This document shows, piece after piece, positions 43,051 through 56,800 of a DNA stretch of 64,000 nucleotides (position 1 is its first letter; every line of letters begins with the position of its first letter). A program made the translations under genes and the position numbers. Source of the stretch: Haematobia irritans (taxonomy: Eukaryota > Arthropoda > Insecta > Diptera > Muscidae); the NCBI RefSeq assembly GCF_050003625.1, contig NC_134401.1, forward strand, positions 71,204,632-71,268,631. Direction: 5' to 3'. Below the pieces are notes generated by a model. The model searched no databases and was not told the DNA's origin. It worked only from the letters and a program-made list of their open reading frames with translations.

Positions 43051-43660
43051 TATATGGGGGCTATATATAATTATGGACCGATGTGGACCAAATTTTTGCA
43101 TGGTAGTTAGAGACCATATACTAACACCATGTACCAAATTTCAGCCGGATCGGATGAAATTTGCTTCTCTTAGAGGCCTCGCAAGCCAAATCGGAGGATC
43201 GGTTTATATTGGGGCTATATAATTATGGACCGATGTGGACCAATTTTTGCATGGTTGTTAGAGACCACATACTAACACCATGTACCAAATTTCAGCCGGA
43301 TCAGATGAAATTTGCTTCTCTTAGAGGCCTCGCAAGCCAAATCGGGGGATCGGTTTATATGGGGGCTATATATCATTATGGACCGATGTGGACCAAATTT
43401 TTGCATGGTTGTTAGAGACCATATACTAACACCATGTACCAAATTTCAGCCGGATCGGATGAAATTTGCTTCTCTTAGAGGCCTCGCAAGCCAAATCGGT
43501 GGATCGGTTTATATTGGGGCTATATAATTATGGACCGATGTGGACCAATTTTTGCATGGTTGTTAGAGACCATATACTAACACCATGTTCCAAATTTCAG
43601 CCGGATGGGATGAAATTTGCTTCTCTTAGAGCAATCGCAAGCCAATTTTGGGGGTCCGTT
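43051..43660 (+). repeat. Higher-order tandem array in Family A copy 3
   Basis: Four units start at TATAT(G/T)GGGG near 43051, 43205, 43356 and 43510. Units 1 and 3 share TATATGGGGGCTATATAT; units 2 and 4 share TATATTGGGGCTATATAA. The real period is therefore an about 305-bp dimer of 151/154-bp monomers. Confidence 0.85.
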
Positions 43661-44644
43661 TATATGGGGGCTATACGTACATCAATAACAACTAATTGTG
43701 CAAAGTTTCAAGTCGATAGCTTGTTTCGTTCGGAAGTTAGCGTGATTTCAACAGACGGACGGACGGACATGCTCAGATCGACCCAGAATTTCACCACGAC
43801 CCAGAATATATACATTTTATGGGGTCTTAGAGCAATATTTCGATGTGTTACAAACGGAATGATAAAGTTAATATACCCCATCCTATGGTGGAGGGTATAA
43901 AAAGTTATTAAGAATGTTCCATATTTAGGAACAATGCTGTAATGGAAAGTATATTGAAATTGTTTTATCTAATTTAATTTTTATTATTCAATGTAAACAA
44001 GTATATACGGCCGTAAGTTCGGCCAGGCCGAATCTTATGTACCCTCCACCATAGATTGCGTAGAAACTTCTACGAAAGACTTGGGTTGGTTTACTTGGGT
44101 TGTGGTATCTTAAAACTTCTTAACATCGTTTTCTAAATTGTGAGTTAGTCCATACGTGGTATATATTAGACAAAATAGGTAAGTCTACAAATAATTACGG
44201 CTCGATATGGACTTTTGCACGGTACGCAGAGAGCCAGAATAGAAATATGGGGGTAGCTTATATGGGGGCTATATACAATTATGAACTTGATATGGACCAA
44301 TTTTTTGTGATTGTGGATCGATTTATCTGAGGGCTATATATAACTATAGGCCGTTATGGACTTAGTTAGGTATGGTTGTTAACTGCCATATATGTTACTA
44401 GCACAATGTACCAAATTTCAACTGACTCGGATGAAATTTGCTCCTCCAAGTGGCTCCAAAACCAAATATCGATATCGGTTTATATGGGGCCTATATATGA
44501 TTATGGACGGATATCGACCACTTTTGGCATGGTTGTTATATATCATATACTACCACCACGTACCAAATTTCAACCAGATCGGATGAATTTTGCTTCTCCA
44601 AAAGGCACCGGAGGTCAAATCTGGCGATCGGTTTATATGGGGGC

Positions 44645-46794
44645 TGTTGGAGAAAATGTTCTTCCTCCAACCTAACAGAAATAATTTTTACCATATTTCA
44701 TAATTTACTTTTAAGTACTTAATAATGATCTTCATTCATTCATATAATACTTATAATTTAACATATTTTATACTTTAACAGACTCTGTATTTCTTTATAT
44801 TTCGTTGCATTCTGTTAAATTTCTTTGCATTATGTTCACATATAAATTCATTCATGCTTTATTTATCGTCTACACTGCATTACTAAAGTAATTGTTCACG
44901 TTTATCAAATTTCCCATATATAATTGTTTTTGTTTGAGGTTTGGATTCATATTGCTCTCATTTTTTTCTATCATCTTTAACAAGCAATAACATAGAAATA
45001 GCAACTACAATAGCAATAGCTTGTGCGTTAGCCTATGCATTGCATCCATTGATATTGTTGTTGTTTTTTGTTTTTAATGCATATTGCACTAGCGACATAC
45101 ATTACTCTCGCTCATTGTCATGAGTAACTATACATAATTAGTAATAAACAAGTGAGGAAAGTCTAAAGTCGGGCGGGGCCGACTATATTATACCCTGCAC
45201 CACTTTGTAGATCTAAATTTTCGATACCATATCACATCCGTTAAATGTGTTGGGGGCTATATATAAAGGTTTGTCCCAAATACATACATTTAAATATCAC
45301 TCGATCTGGACAGAATTTGATAGACTTCTACAAAACCTATAGATTCAAAATTTAAGTCGGCTAATGGACTAGGGTGGAACACAATGTTAGTAAAAAAATA
45401 TGAGAAACATTTAAATCTGAAGCAATTTTAAGGAAACTTCGAAAAAGTTTATTTATGGTTTATCGCTCGATATATATGTATTAGAAGTTTAGGAAAATTA
45501 GAGTCATTTTTACAACTTTTCGACTAAGCAGTGGCGATTTTAGAAGGAAAATGTTGGTATTTTGACCATTTTTGTCGAAATCAGAAAAACATATATATAT
45601 ATGGAAGCTATATCTAAATCTGAACCGATTTCAACCAAATTTGGCACGCATAGCTAAAATGCTACTATGCTAATTCTACTCTCTGTGCAAAATTTCAATT
45701 AAATCGGAGTAAAAGATTGGCCTCTGTGGTCATATGAGTGTAAATCGGGCGAAAGCTATATATGGGAGCTATATCTAAATCTGAACCAATTTCAACCAAA
45801 TTTGGCACATATAGCTACAATGCGAATTCTACTCCCTGTGCAAAATGTCAACTAAATCGAAGCAAAAAATTGGCCTCTGTGGTCATTTGAGTGTAAATCG
45901 GGCGAAAGCTATATATGGGAGCTATATCTAAATCTGAACCGATTGCCACCAAATATGACACGCATAACTATAATGCTAATTCTACTCCCTGTGCAAAATT
46001 TCAACTAAATCGGAGCAAAAAATTGGCCTCTGTGGACAAAGGAGTGTAAATCGGGCGAAAGCTATATATGGGAGCTATATCTAAATCTGAACCGATTTGG
46101 ATGATATTTTGCAAGTTTTTCGAGACTCATAAAATATTCGGATGTACGGAATTTGAGGAAGATCGGTTGATATACACGCCAATTATGACCAGATCGGTGA
46201 AAAATATATATGGCAGCTATATCTAAATCTGAACCGATTTTTAATAGGGATCGTCTTTGAGCCGAAACAGGACCCTATACCAAATTTTAGGACAATCGGA
46301 CTAAAACTGCGAGCTGTACTTTGAACACAAAAATACATCAACAGACAGACAGACAGACGGACAGACAGACAGACAGACGGACATCGCTAAATCGACTCAG
46401 AATTTAATTCTATGACGATCGGTATACTAAACGATGGGTCTCAGACTTTTCCTTCTTGGCGTTACATACAAATGCACAAACTAAATTTACCCTGTACCAC
46501 AGTAGTGGTGAAGGGTATAAAAAAAGAACCTTTGCTTGAAACCAATGAGAGAAATTTCCCTTATTATTTTCAACTAAAATATTTTGGGCCTCCTCATTAC
46601 TTTTGATAATCATATCGATCTCTATTCTGTCTGACCGGCAAGCAGTTAACATTGGCGATAAGTATAGTTCAGGAAAATTTGTTTGTAAAACATATTCTTC
46701 TAGACTTTGAAAATAAATTTGAATAATATAAATTTCGAATTCCTAATTTTTTTTCTTTTCTTGATTTCGATCGATTTATTACTTTACGTAAACA
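44645..46794 (+). repeat. BEL-B LTR 1, carrying a Family C insert
   Basis: Matches LTRs 2 and 3 except for an insertion of about 1.37 kb (45149-46520) at an A-run. Without the insert it is about 778 bp. Confidence 0.9.
45149..46520 (+). repeat. Family C dispersed repeat
   Basis: Starts CAAGTGAGGAAAGTC, then GTCGGGCGGGGCCGAC (short hairpin), TATACCCTGCACCAC, about 150-bp tandem units (ATATATGGGAGCTATATC near 45600, 45770, 45913, 46066), an (ACAGACAG)n run near 46340-46380, TCGACTCAGAATTTAA, and ends GTGGTGAAGGGTATAA. Same order of parts as Family A but different sequence. No ORF. The insertion point is an A-run in the LTR. Confidence 0.85.
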
Positions 46795-46918
46795 TTTGGT
46801 GCCGAAAACCGGGAATTCGCGATTTAATTCGGATTTATTGTGATTTTTTACGGATAATTTTCTTTTCTGGAATAGAGAAGACCGCGTGTTTTATAATTGG
46901 TTTTGTCTGCGATTGGCT

Positions 46919-49900
46919 ATGGGTGATTTAGAGGTAATGATTCAAAGACAACGTGACGCGTTGGTGTTTTTACGAAAGTATGAGGATCGATTCGATTCGA
47001 AACAAGACTCTTTAAGAACTTCAGGTTATGTGACTTCTTTGGCACAACGCGTTGACGACATTTTCAATATTTTCGAAAGTCAACATCAAGAAATTCTTCG
47101 AATTGTGCAAGAAGATTCATTGGATGAGAGACATGTTCCGTATTTAGACGAGGATTTTTATTTTGAGTTTCCAATTGTACTTTACTTTCAAAGGGAAGCT
47201 TCTTGATGCTTTGCCAAATAACTCTATCCAATCAGCGAAAGTACTAGCAAAAGTACTTTCGCTGTGCCACATAGCCGCGTGGACACGACCATCGGTGTCG
47301 ACACGAGATTACCTAAGATATCATTGCCAAAATTTACGGGAGAATATATGGAGTGGATCTCCTTCCGCGACATATATTTCTCCCTTGTCCATAACAACGA
47401 TTCCTTAACTAAGATCCAAAAGTTTTATTACCTCAAGGGTACTTTAAGTGGAGAGGCTGCAAATTTGATTAAAAATATATCTGCCACTGATGCGAATTAT
47501 GACTCGGCTTGGAACATTCTCGAATCAAGATACCACAATAAGAGGATAATTGTGGGTAACTTGATAGGTAAATTATTTGGTATTGAAAAGTCAGATGGTG
47601 GATATATTTCTATCAAGAATTTGCTCGACTCTACACAGGAATGTTTGTCGTCTTTGAGGAATCTAGGTATGGATACCCAAAGTTGGGATCCTATCATAAT
47701 ACATCTTATTGGACAGAAGCTGGATTTACAGACTCGTAAGGAATGAGAACAATCCCTAAGGCCAATGTTCTTATTGCAACAAATTACACCCTTTGGCCAA
47801 ATGTTACAAATTTTTAGCTCTGAGCTTCTCAGATAAAAATAAATATGTTTCTTCTTCGGGTATTTGTCGCAATTGTCTTTTCCCCGGCCATAATCCTGAT
47901 ACTTGTGTGTCACCTTTCCGATGTATTACTTGCCACCAGCCTCATCATACTGTTCTATTAATGAAAATTGCCCTACGTCCACGCATACTAGAATTACTTT
48001 CCATTTTGGCAATTCCTTCCAATCTGTACTCCTTTACACTATTCGCTTGATTGTTAACACGAACCGTGGTCGATTTCCTCTGAGAGCTTTACTTGACCCG
48101 GGCTCACAGGGCAGTTTAATAACGGAATCGGCGGTTCAGATGATGGGCCTTAAGAAGGACAGGTGCAATTATGAAGTAGTCGGTATAGGTGAAGGTAAAT
48201 GTAGTTGTTCACGGTTTTCTGTTGACGTGAGTTTATTCACTCGTAGAAATGAACCGGTCATTTCTTGTAGGGCTTTGGTTCTGACGAAATTGTCATCATA
48301 CACTCCGGAATATTTTTCGAAAAATATTTCTTTGCCAAATATTGACAGTGAAAATTTGGCTGATCCCCAATTTTACAGTGCGGATAAAATAGATATGATT
48401 CTGGGGTCCGATATCTGTTCAAGGATAAAAATACCCGCAGAATCATTTGTCATGGTGAACTCTTTTTTCAGAATACCCATTTTGGTTGGGTATTTTCTGG
48501 CCGCACTGGCTCTATATCTTCCAATAGGGTTCACATTCATAACACCAATCTGGAGTCTATTTTGAAATCGTTTTGGGAGCAGGAAGAGGTGGTTTCAAGC
48601 AGAGATTTAAATGCTGAAGAAATTTCTTGTGAGGCTCATTTTGAGCGTACTACAAAGAGAGCCAGATGTGGTCATTATGAAGTTGATTTACCATTTAAGT
48701 CTCTTCTACGAAATAATTCTCTGCCTGTAGTGAATAACAATATTGACAATGCACTTAGGCGTTTTAGGCAATTAGAAATTTCTTTCTCGAGACGCTCGAC
48801 CTTTGAGGACACTTACAGGACATTTATGTGCGAATACGAATCCTTGGGCCATATGTCCAGGATTGGGACATATCCAAGGGGTGTTCGACATAATTCCTAC
48901 TTTCTACCTCATCATGGTGTTTTTAAAGAAGACAGATCTACCACCAAGATGAGGGTGGTATTTGATGGTAGTAGCCACAGGAAGGGTATGGATTCTCTCA
49001 ACGATTTACTATCTGCGGGACCAGCCCTTCAGAATGAGTTACCTACGGTTATAACTCAGTGGAGAAGACATAGAATAGCCTTCACTGCGGACATTGAAAT
49101 AATGTTCCGGCAGATAGTGGTTTCTCCACATCATCGTAAATTTCAACAGATTCTTTGGAGGTTCAGACCTTTTGAAGAAATGTCGATATATGAGCTAAAC
49201 ACGGTGACGTATGGTACTACATCCGCGCCATATTTAGCTATCAGGGTTCTTAGAAAACTAGCACATGATTTTTATTCCGATTTTCCTGAGGCTTCAAGAA
49301 TTTTGTTGTCCGATACATATGTTGACGACATTTGGTCGGGCTCTGACTCTTTTGAGAATGCACTAGTTTTGTATAGAGACTTGTGTGGTCTTCTTAAGAA
49401 GGCTGGGTGTAATCTCAGAAAATGGACAACGAATTCTGTGGATTTACTCCGTGAAATCCCCGAGGAGCACAGAGACCCATCCATTGTTTTTGATTTTAAT
49501 AAGGACAAAACGATCAAGACGCTAGGTATACAGTGGAACACTGACGACGATTCATTTTCTTTCAAAATAGTACTTGCTGAGTCTCACACTCCAACAAAAA
49601 GATCAATTTTATCAGAATCTGCCAGGCTATACGATCCACTAGGTTGGTTAAACCCATGTACTGTTGTCGCGAAGTCGATATTTAAGAGTCTATGGGAACA
49701 CGGGGTTGATTGGGATTCAGAAATACCTGAATCTATTAGGGATCGCTGGCTTAAATATCGTTTTTCATTACCTGATCTGGAAAAGATAAGAATCCCTAGA
49801 TGGATTAACTGGTCAAAGCACTCAGAAGTTGAATTGCATTGCTTTTGTGATGCATCAACAGTGGCATATGCGGCTGTTGCCTATACAAGAGTTGTGACCA

Positions 49901-50703
49901 CTAGTAATATTGTTGTCAACCTGATCCAAGCCAAATCCAAAATTTCACCCATTAAAGTTTTGACAATTCCACGTTTGGAATTGTGCGCAGCATCCTTGTT
50001 GATTAAGGTGGTTCAGAAAATCAAGGTCTCGTTAAGAGATCTGCAAATTTCAAAATTTTATTATTGGTGTGATAGTTCAACTGTTTTAAGTTGGATAAGG
50101 AAATCTCCTTCCAACTGGAATGTTTTTGTCGCCAACAGGGTAGCAGAAATTCAAAGATTTAGTGACCCACTGGAATGGCGGTATATTACATCGGGTCTAA
50201 ATCCGGCAGATTCTGCTTCGCGAGGAATTATTCCTGGAGAATTGGTTGAGAATGAAATTTGGTGGCGTGGACCAAATTTCCTTTATGAACCTTCGGATTT
50301 ATGGCCTCAGAATCTTCCCAATTTGAACACAAATCTGGAAGAAAAGAGGGCAAAGATTTCTGCTCATAATTCAGAGGTTTTGCAGTATCCTGAGATTTTG
50401 CAAAAATACTCGAAATTAAGAACCCTGCTACGAGTACTTTCTTTATGTACAAGATTTGTACGCAATTGCCAGGACAAGAGGAATAAGCAAATAGGATTTC
50501 TGACGACGTCAGAAACTAATCTAACTTTACATTCTCTTGTCAAATTGACACAGAAAATTGACTTTCCTGATGAGTTTAAGCAGCTTGCTTTAAAGCGTCA
50601 GATAAAAAACAGTTCTGGACGAGGATGGTATTATTCGTGTAGGTGGACGCCTACAAAATTCAGATTTACCCTATTGTGTAAAACACCCCATTCTACTGGC
50701 TAA
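46919..50703 (+). pseudogene. BEL-B internal copy 1 gag-pol, broken and deleted
   Basis: Gag starts MGDLEVMIQRQRDAL at ATG 46919. There is a frame break near 47175, a TGA at 47744-47746, then a deletion of about 0.2 kb that removes the first zinc knuckle region (near 47757). The protease (LLDPGSQGSLITES, near 48090) and reverse transcriptase frames follow, with YVDDIWSGS near 49320. A one-base insertion in an A-run near 50606 ends the frame at 50703. A 957-bp deletion at 50895/50896 removes the integrase catalytic core. It cannot supply integrase. Confidence 0.9.
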
Positions 50704-51079
50704 GTCAAATCCTTTATCTAAACTTCTGATTTTAGATGCGCATATTAGGACACTTCATGGTGGCATTACGTTGACCATGTCGAATGTAAATCGTAAATTC
50801 TGGATAGTGTCAGGTAACCAATTGGCGAAAACTATTATACATAGATACATGCCATGCTTTCGACAGTCGGCCAAGACTGCTCGTCAGATCATGAGGCCAA
50901 CACTAATAGCACAAAATACACCCACCAACTAAGCATACCTTCAATTTACAACGGGGCCTTGATCAAATCGCTGTGAGTCGGAGCATAGCGGAGCTGTGAT
51001 GCTCAACTAAATTACTCCCAACGAATGGCCTCCGTTTAATTATTCATCATCAAAAACAGTCGTTGTTCGAAGGGGAGAA

Positions 51080-51871
51080 TGTTGGCGAAAATGTTCTTCC
51101 TCCAACCTAACAAAAATAATTTTTACCATATTTCATAATTTACTTTTAAGTACTTAATAATGATCTTCATTCATTCATATAATACTTATAATTTAACATA
51201 TTTTATACTTTAACAGACTCTGTATTTCTTTATATTTCGTTGCATTCTGTTAAATTTCTTTGCATAATGTTAACATTATAAATTCATTCATGCTTTATTT
51301 ATCGTCGACACTGCATTACTAAAGTAATTGTTCACGTTTATCAAATTTCCCATATATAATTGTTTTTGTTTGAGGTTTCGATTCATATTGCTCTCATTTT
51401 TTCTATCCTCTTTAACAAGCAATAACATAGAAATAGCAACTACAATAGCAATAGCTTGTGCCTTAGCCTATGCATTGCATCCATTGATATTGTTGTTGTT
51501 TTTTGTTTTTAATGCATATTACACTAGCGACATACATTACTCTCGCTCATTTTCGTTACTCATGAAAATGAGCGAGAGTATACATAATTAATAATAAAAA
51601 AAAGAACCTTTGCTTGAAACCAATGAGAGAAATTTCCCTTATTATTTTCAACTAAAATATTTTGGGCCTCCTCATTACTTTTGATAATCATATCGATCTC
51701 TATTCTATCTAACCGGCAAGCAGTTAACATTGGCGATAAGTATAGTTCAGGAAAATTTGTTTGTAAAACATATTCTTCTAGACTTTGAAAATAAATTTGA
51801 ATAATATAAATTTCGAATTCCTAAATTTTTTCTTTTCTTGATTTCGATCGATTTATTATTTTACGTAAACA
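51080..51871 (+). repeat. BEL-B LTR 2, shared by both internal copies
   Basis: 792 bp, serving as 3' LTR of copy 1 and 5' LTR of copy 2. It contains a 16-bp perfect inverted repeat (51539-51579) not present in LTRs 1 and 3. Confidence 0.92.
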
Positions 51872-51996
51872 TTTGGTGCCAAAACCCGGGAATTCGCGAT
51901 TTAATTCGGATTTATTGTGATTTTTTTACGGATAATTTTCTTTTCTCGAATAGAGAAGACCGCGTGTTTTATAATTGGTTTTGTCTGCGATTGGCT

Positions 51997-53828
51997 ATGG
52001 GTGATTTAGAGGTAATGATTCAAAGACAACGTGACGCGTTGGTGTTTTTACGAAAGTATGATGATCGATTCGATTCGAAACAAGACTCTTTAAGAACTTC
52101 AGGTTATGTGACTTCTTTGGCACAACGCGTTGACGACATTTTCAATATTTTCGAAAGTCAACATCAAGAAATTCTTCGAATTGTGCAAGAAGATTCATTG
52201 GATGAGAGACATGTTCCGTATTTAGACGAGGATTTTTATTTTGAGTTTTCGGAATTGTACTTTACTTTCAAAGGGAAGCTTCTTGATGCTTTGCCAAATA
52301 ACTCTATCCAATCACCTTTTGCTAGTACTTTCGCTGTGCCACATAGCCGCGTGGACACGACCATCGGTGTCGACACGAGATTACCTAAGATATCATTGCC
52401 AAAATTTACGGGAGAATATATGGAGTGGATCTCATTCCGCGACATATATTTCTCCCTTGTCCATAACAACGATTCCTTAACTAAGATCCAAAAGTTTTAT
52501 TACCTCAAGGGTACTTTAAGTGGAGAGGCTGCAAATTTGATTAAAAATATATCTGCCACTGATGCGAATTATGAGACGGCTTGGAACATTCTCGAATCAA
52601 GATACCACAATAAGAGGATAATTGTGGGTAACTTGATAGGTAAATTATTTGGTATTGAAAAGTCAGATGGTGGATATATTTCTATCAAGAATGTGCTCGA
52701 CTCTACACAGGAATGTTTGTCGTCTTTGAGGAATCTAGGTATGGATACCCAAAGTTGGGATCCTATCATAATACATCTTATTGGACAGAAGCTGGATTTA
52801 CAGACTCGTAAGGAATGAGAACAATCCCTACGTTCGTCTACTGAAATCCCAACCCGTGCTGAAATGTTTGAGTTTCTAGAGAGGACTTTTAGAACTCTTG
52901 AATCACTTAGGGATAATTTTCCAATGGATAATATGAGGGGCAATTCAAAAAATGTTAAATCCAATAAAATGAGTTCTAAGAGGACGACTTGTAATGCGGG
53001 TAAAATTTCAAAGCCTGTTAAGGGCCAATGTTCTTATTGCGACAAATTACACCCTTTGGCCAAATGTTACAAATTTTTGGCTCTGAGCTTCTCAGATAAA
53101 AATAAATATGTTTCTTCTTCGGGTATTTGTCGCAATTGTCTTTTCCCCGGCCATAATCCTGATACTTGTGTGTCACCTTTCCGATGTATTACTTGCCACC
53201 AGCCTCATCATACTGTTCTATTAATGAAAATTGCCCTACGTCCTCGCATACTAGAATTACTTTCCATTTTGGCAATTCCTTCCAATCTGTACTCCTTTAC
53301 ACTATTCGCTTGGTTGTTAACACGAACCGTGGTCGATTTCCTCTGAGAGCTTTACTTGACCCGGGCTCACAGGGCAGTTTAATAACGGAATCGGCGGTTC
53401 AGATGATGGGCCTTAAGAAGGACAGGTGCAATTATGAAGTAGTCGGTATAGGTGAAGGTAAATGTAGTTTTTCACGGTTTTCTGTTGACGTGAGTTTATT
53501 CACTCGTAGAAATGAACCGGTCATTTCTTGTAGGGCTTTGGTTCTGACGAAATTGTCATCATACACTCCGGAATATTTTTCGAAAAATATTTCTTTGCCA
53601 AATATTGACAGTGAAAATTTGGCTGATCCCCAATTTTACAGTGCGGATAAAATAGATATGATTCTGGGGTCCGATATCTGTTCAAGGATAAAAATACCCG
53701 CAGAATCATTTGTCATGGTGAACTCTTTTTTCAGAATACCCATTTTGGTTGGGTATTTTCTGGCCGCACTGGCTCTATATCTTCCAATAGGGTTCACATT
53801 CATAACACCAATCTGGAGTCTATTTTGA
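51997..53828 (+). pseudogene. BEL-B internal copy 2 gag and protease, broken
   Basis: Gag from ATG 51997 (MGDLEVMIQRQRDAL) reads 274 codons to TGA 52816-52818, where BEL gags normally have Trp (RKE-*-EQSL). The same frame then continues to 53346 through the zinc knuckles (CSYCDKLHPLAKC; CRNCLFPGHNPDTC; CITCHQPHHTVLL). The protease is in the -1 frame (53166-53828): LLDPGSQGSLITES near 53355 and KIDMILGSDI near 53650. Another -1 change at a T6 tract (53726-53731) leads to the FGWVFSG end of the protease. Copy 1 shares all three changes. No proper slippery-plus-structure signal was seen, so indels are the simpler reading. Confidence 0.88.
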
Positions 53829-56800
53829 AATCGTTTTGGGAGCAGGAAGAGGTGGTTTCAAGCAGAGATTTAAATGCTGAAGAAATTTCTTGTGAGGCTC
53901 ATTTTGAGCGTACTACAAAGAGAGCCAGATGTGGTCATTATGAAGTTGATTTACCATTTAAGTCTCTTCTACGAAATAATTCTCTGCCTGTAGTGAATAA
54001 CAATATTGACAATGCACTTAGGCGTTTTAGGCAATTAGAAATTTCTTTCTCGAGACGCTCGAACTTTGAGGACACTTACAGGACATTTATGTGCGAATAC
54101 GAATCCTTGGGCCATATGTCCAGGATTGGGACATATCCAAGGGGTGTTCGACATAATTCCTACTTTCTACCTCATCATGGTGTTTTTAAAGAAGACAGTT
54201 CTACCACCAAGATGAGGGTGGTATTTGATGGTAGTAGCCACAGGAAGGGTATGGATTCTCTCAACGATTTACTATCTGCGGGACCAGCCCTTCAGAATGA
54301 GTTACCTACGGTTATAACTCAGTGGAGAAGACATAGAATAGCCTTCACTGCGGACATTGAAATAATGTTCCGGCAGATAGTGGTTTCTCCACATCATCGT
54401 AAATTTCAACAGATTCTTTGGAGGTTCAGACCTTTTGAAGAAATGTCGATATATGAGCTAAACACGGTGACGTATGGTACTACATCCGCGCCATATTTAG
54501 CTATCAGGGTTCTTAGAAAACTAGCACATGATTTTTATTCCGATTTTCCTGAGGCTTCAAGAATTTTGTTGTCCGATACATATGTTGACGACATTTTGTC
54601 GGGCTCTGACTCTTTTGAGAATGCACTAGTTTTGTATAGAGACTTGTGTGGTCTTCTTAAGAAGGCTGGGTGTAATCTCAGAAAATGGACAACGAATTCT
54701 GTGGATTTACTCCGTGAAATCCCCGAGGAGCACAGAGACCCATTCATTGTTTTTGATTTTAATAAGGACAAAACGATCAAGACGCTAGGTATACAGTGGA
54801 ACACTGACGACGATTCATTTTCTTTCAAAATAGTACTTGCTGAGTCTCACACTCCAACAAAAAGATCAATTTTATCAGAATCTGCCAGGCTATACGATCC
54901 ACTAGGTTGGTTAAACCCATGTACTGTTGTCGCGAAGTCGATATTTAAGAGTCTATGGGAACACGGGGTTGATTGGGATTCAGAAATACCTGAATCTATT
55001 AGGGATCGCTGGCTTAAATATCGTTTTTCATTACCTGATCTGGAAAAGATAAGAATCCCTAGATGGATTAACTGGTCAAAGCACTCAGAAGTTGAATTGC
55101 ATTGCTTTTGTGATGCATCAACAGTGGCATATGCGGCTGTTGCCTATACAAGAGTTGTGACCACTAGTAATATTGTTGTCAACCTGATCCAAGCCAAATC
55201 CAAAATTTCACCCATTAAAGTTTTGACAATTCCACGTTTGGAATTGTGCGCAGCATCCTTGTTGATTAAGGTGGTTCAGAAAATCAAGGTCTCGTTAAGA
55301 GATCTGCAAATTTCAAAATTTTATTATTGGTGTGATAGTTCAACTGTTTTAAGTTGGATAAGGAAATCTCCTTCCAACTGGAATGTTTTTGTCGCCAACA
55401 GGGTAGCAGAAATTCAAAGATTTAGTGACCCACTGGAATGGCGGTATATTACATCGGGTCTAAATCCGGCAGATTCTGCTTCGCGAGGAATTATTCCTGG
55501 AGAATTGGTTGAGAATGAAATTTGGTGGCGTGGACCAAATTTCCTTTATGAACCTTCGGATTTATGGCCTCAGAATCTTCCCAATTTGAACACAAATCTG
55601 GAAGAAAAGAGGGCAAAGATTTCTGCTCATAATTCAGAGGTTTTGCAGTATCCTGAGATTTTGCAAAAATACTCGAAATTAAGAACCCTGCTACGAGTAC
55701 TTTCTTTATGTACAAGATTTGTACGCAATTGCCAGGACAAGAGGAATAAGCAAATAGGATTTCTGACGACGTCAGAAACTAATCTAACTTTACATTCTCT
55801 TGTCAAATTGACACAGAAAATTGACTTTCCTGATGAGTTTAAGCAGCTTGCTTTAAAGCGTCAGATAAAAACAGTTCTGGACGAGGATGGTATTATTCGT
55901 GTAGGTGGACGCCTACAAAATTCAGATTTACCCTATTGTGTAAAACACCCCATTCTACTGGCTAAGTCAAATCCTTTATCTAAACTTCTGATTTTAGATG
56001 CGCATATTAGGACACTTCATGGTGGCATTACGTTGACCATGTCGTATGTAAATTGTAAATTCTGGATAGTGTCAGGTAACCAATTGGCGAAAACTATTAT
56101 ACATAGATGCATGCCATGCTTTCGACAGTCGGCCAAGACTGCTCGTCAGATCATGAGGAATTTGCCTAGTATTCGTCTTAAGCCATCACGTCCTTTCATG
56201 CATAGTGGAGTAGATTTTGCGGGCCCCATTACTATTAAAGCCTCTTCTGTTAGGTCTTCTGCGACTTCTAAGGGCTATATATATCTATTTATTTGTATGG
56301 TCACAAAGGCCATACACTTGGAGGCCGTTTCAGACCTTACCACCAATGCATTTCTGGCGGCGTTTCGACGTTTTGTTGCCAGAAGAGGAGCTTGCACAGC
56401 CTTATACTCTGATTGTGGCACGAATTTTGTTGGGGCCTCCAAAGAGCTCCAAATTTTACATAGTAGAAACTCCAATTCATTGCACGACGATTTAAAGCAA
56501 GCACTGAGCTTATGCGAGACCAATTGGCACTTTATTCCACCAGCTTCACCAAATTTTGGAGGTCTTTGGGAAGCTGGTGTCAAGTCGACTAAATTTCATT
56601 TAAAACGAATAACTAACGAGCGGATATTGACATTTGAAGAGTTAAGCACATTACTATGTCAGATTGAGAGTTGCTTAAACTCTCGACCCCTTGCTCCTTT
56701 GACACCAGATCCAGCGGACTTTGCTGTATTGACTCCGGGCCATTTCTTAATTGGCGAGCCAATAGTTTGTATTCAGGATCCATCGTTGCTTGAAACCCCA

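Larger units (their letters stand above)
40206..43900 (+). repeat. Family A repeat, copy 3 (split by a mariner-like element)
   Basis: Left end CAAGTATATACGGCCGT at 40206, 150-bp-type units to 40909, a 2-kb insertion (40910-42964), then more units, a (GACG)n run near 43755 and the right end TATGGTGGAGGGTATAA at 43900. Comparison with 58120-58150 shows the two sides join at a TA. Confidence 0.88.

Noticed and set aside
43051..43660. Regularly spaced repeats as a CRISPR array
   Set aside because: Units are contiguous 153-bp tandem repeats with no unique spacers, in a eukaryotic sequence.
53724..53733. T TTT TTC slippery site as programmed frameshift in BEL-B
   Set aside because: It would fall inside the protease domain before its FGW end, and no downstream structure was found; a homopolymer indel shared by both copies is simpler.
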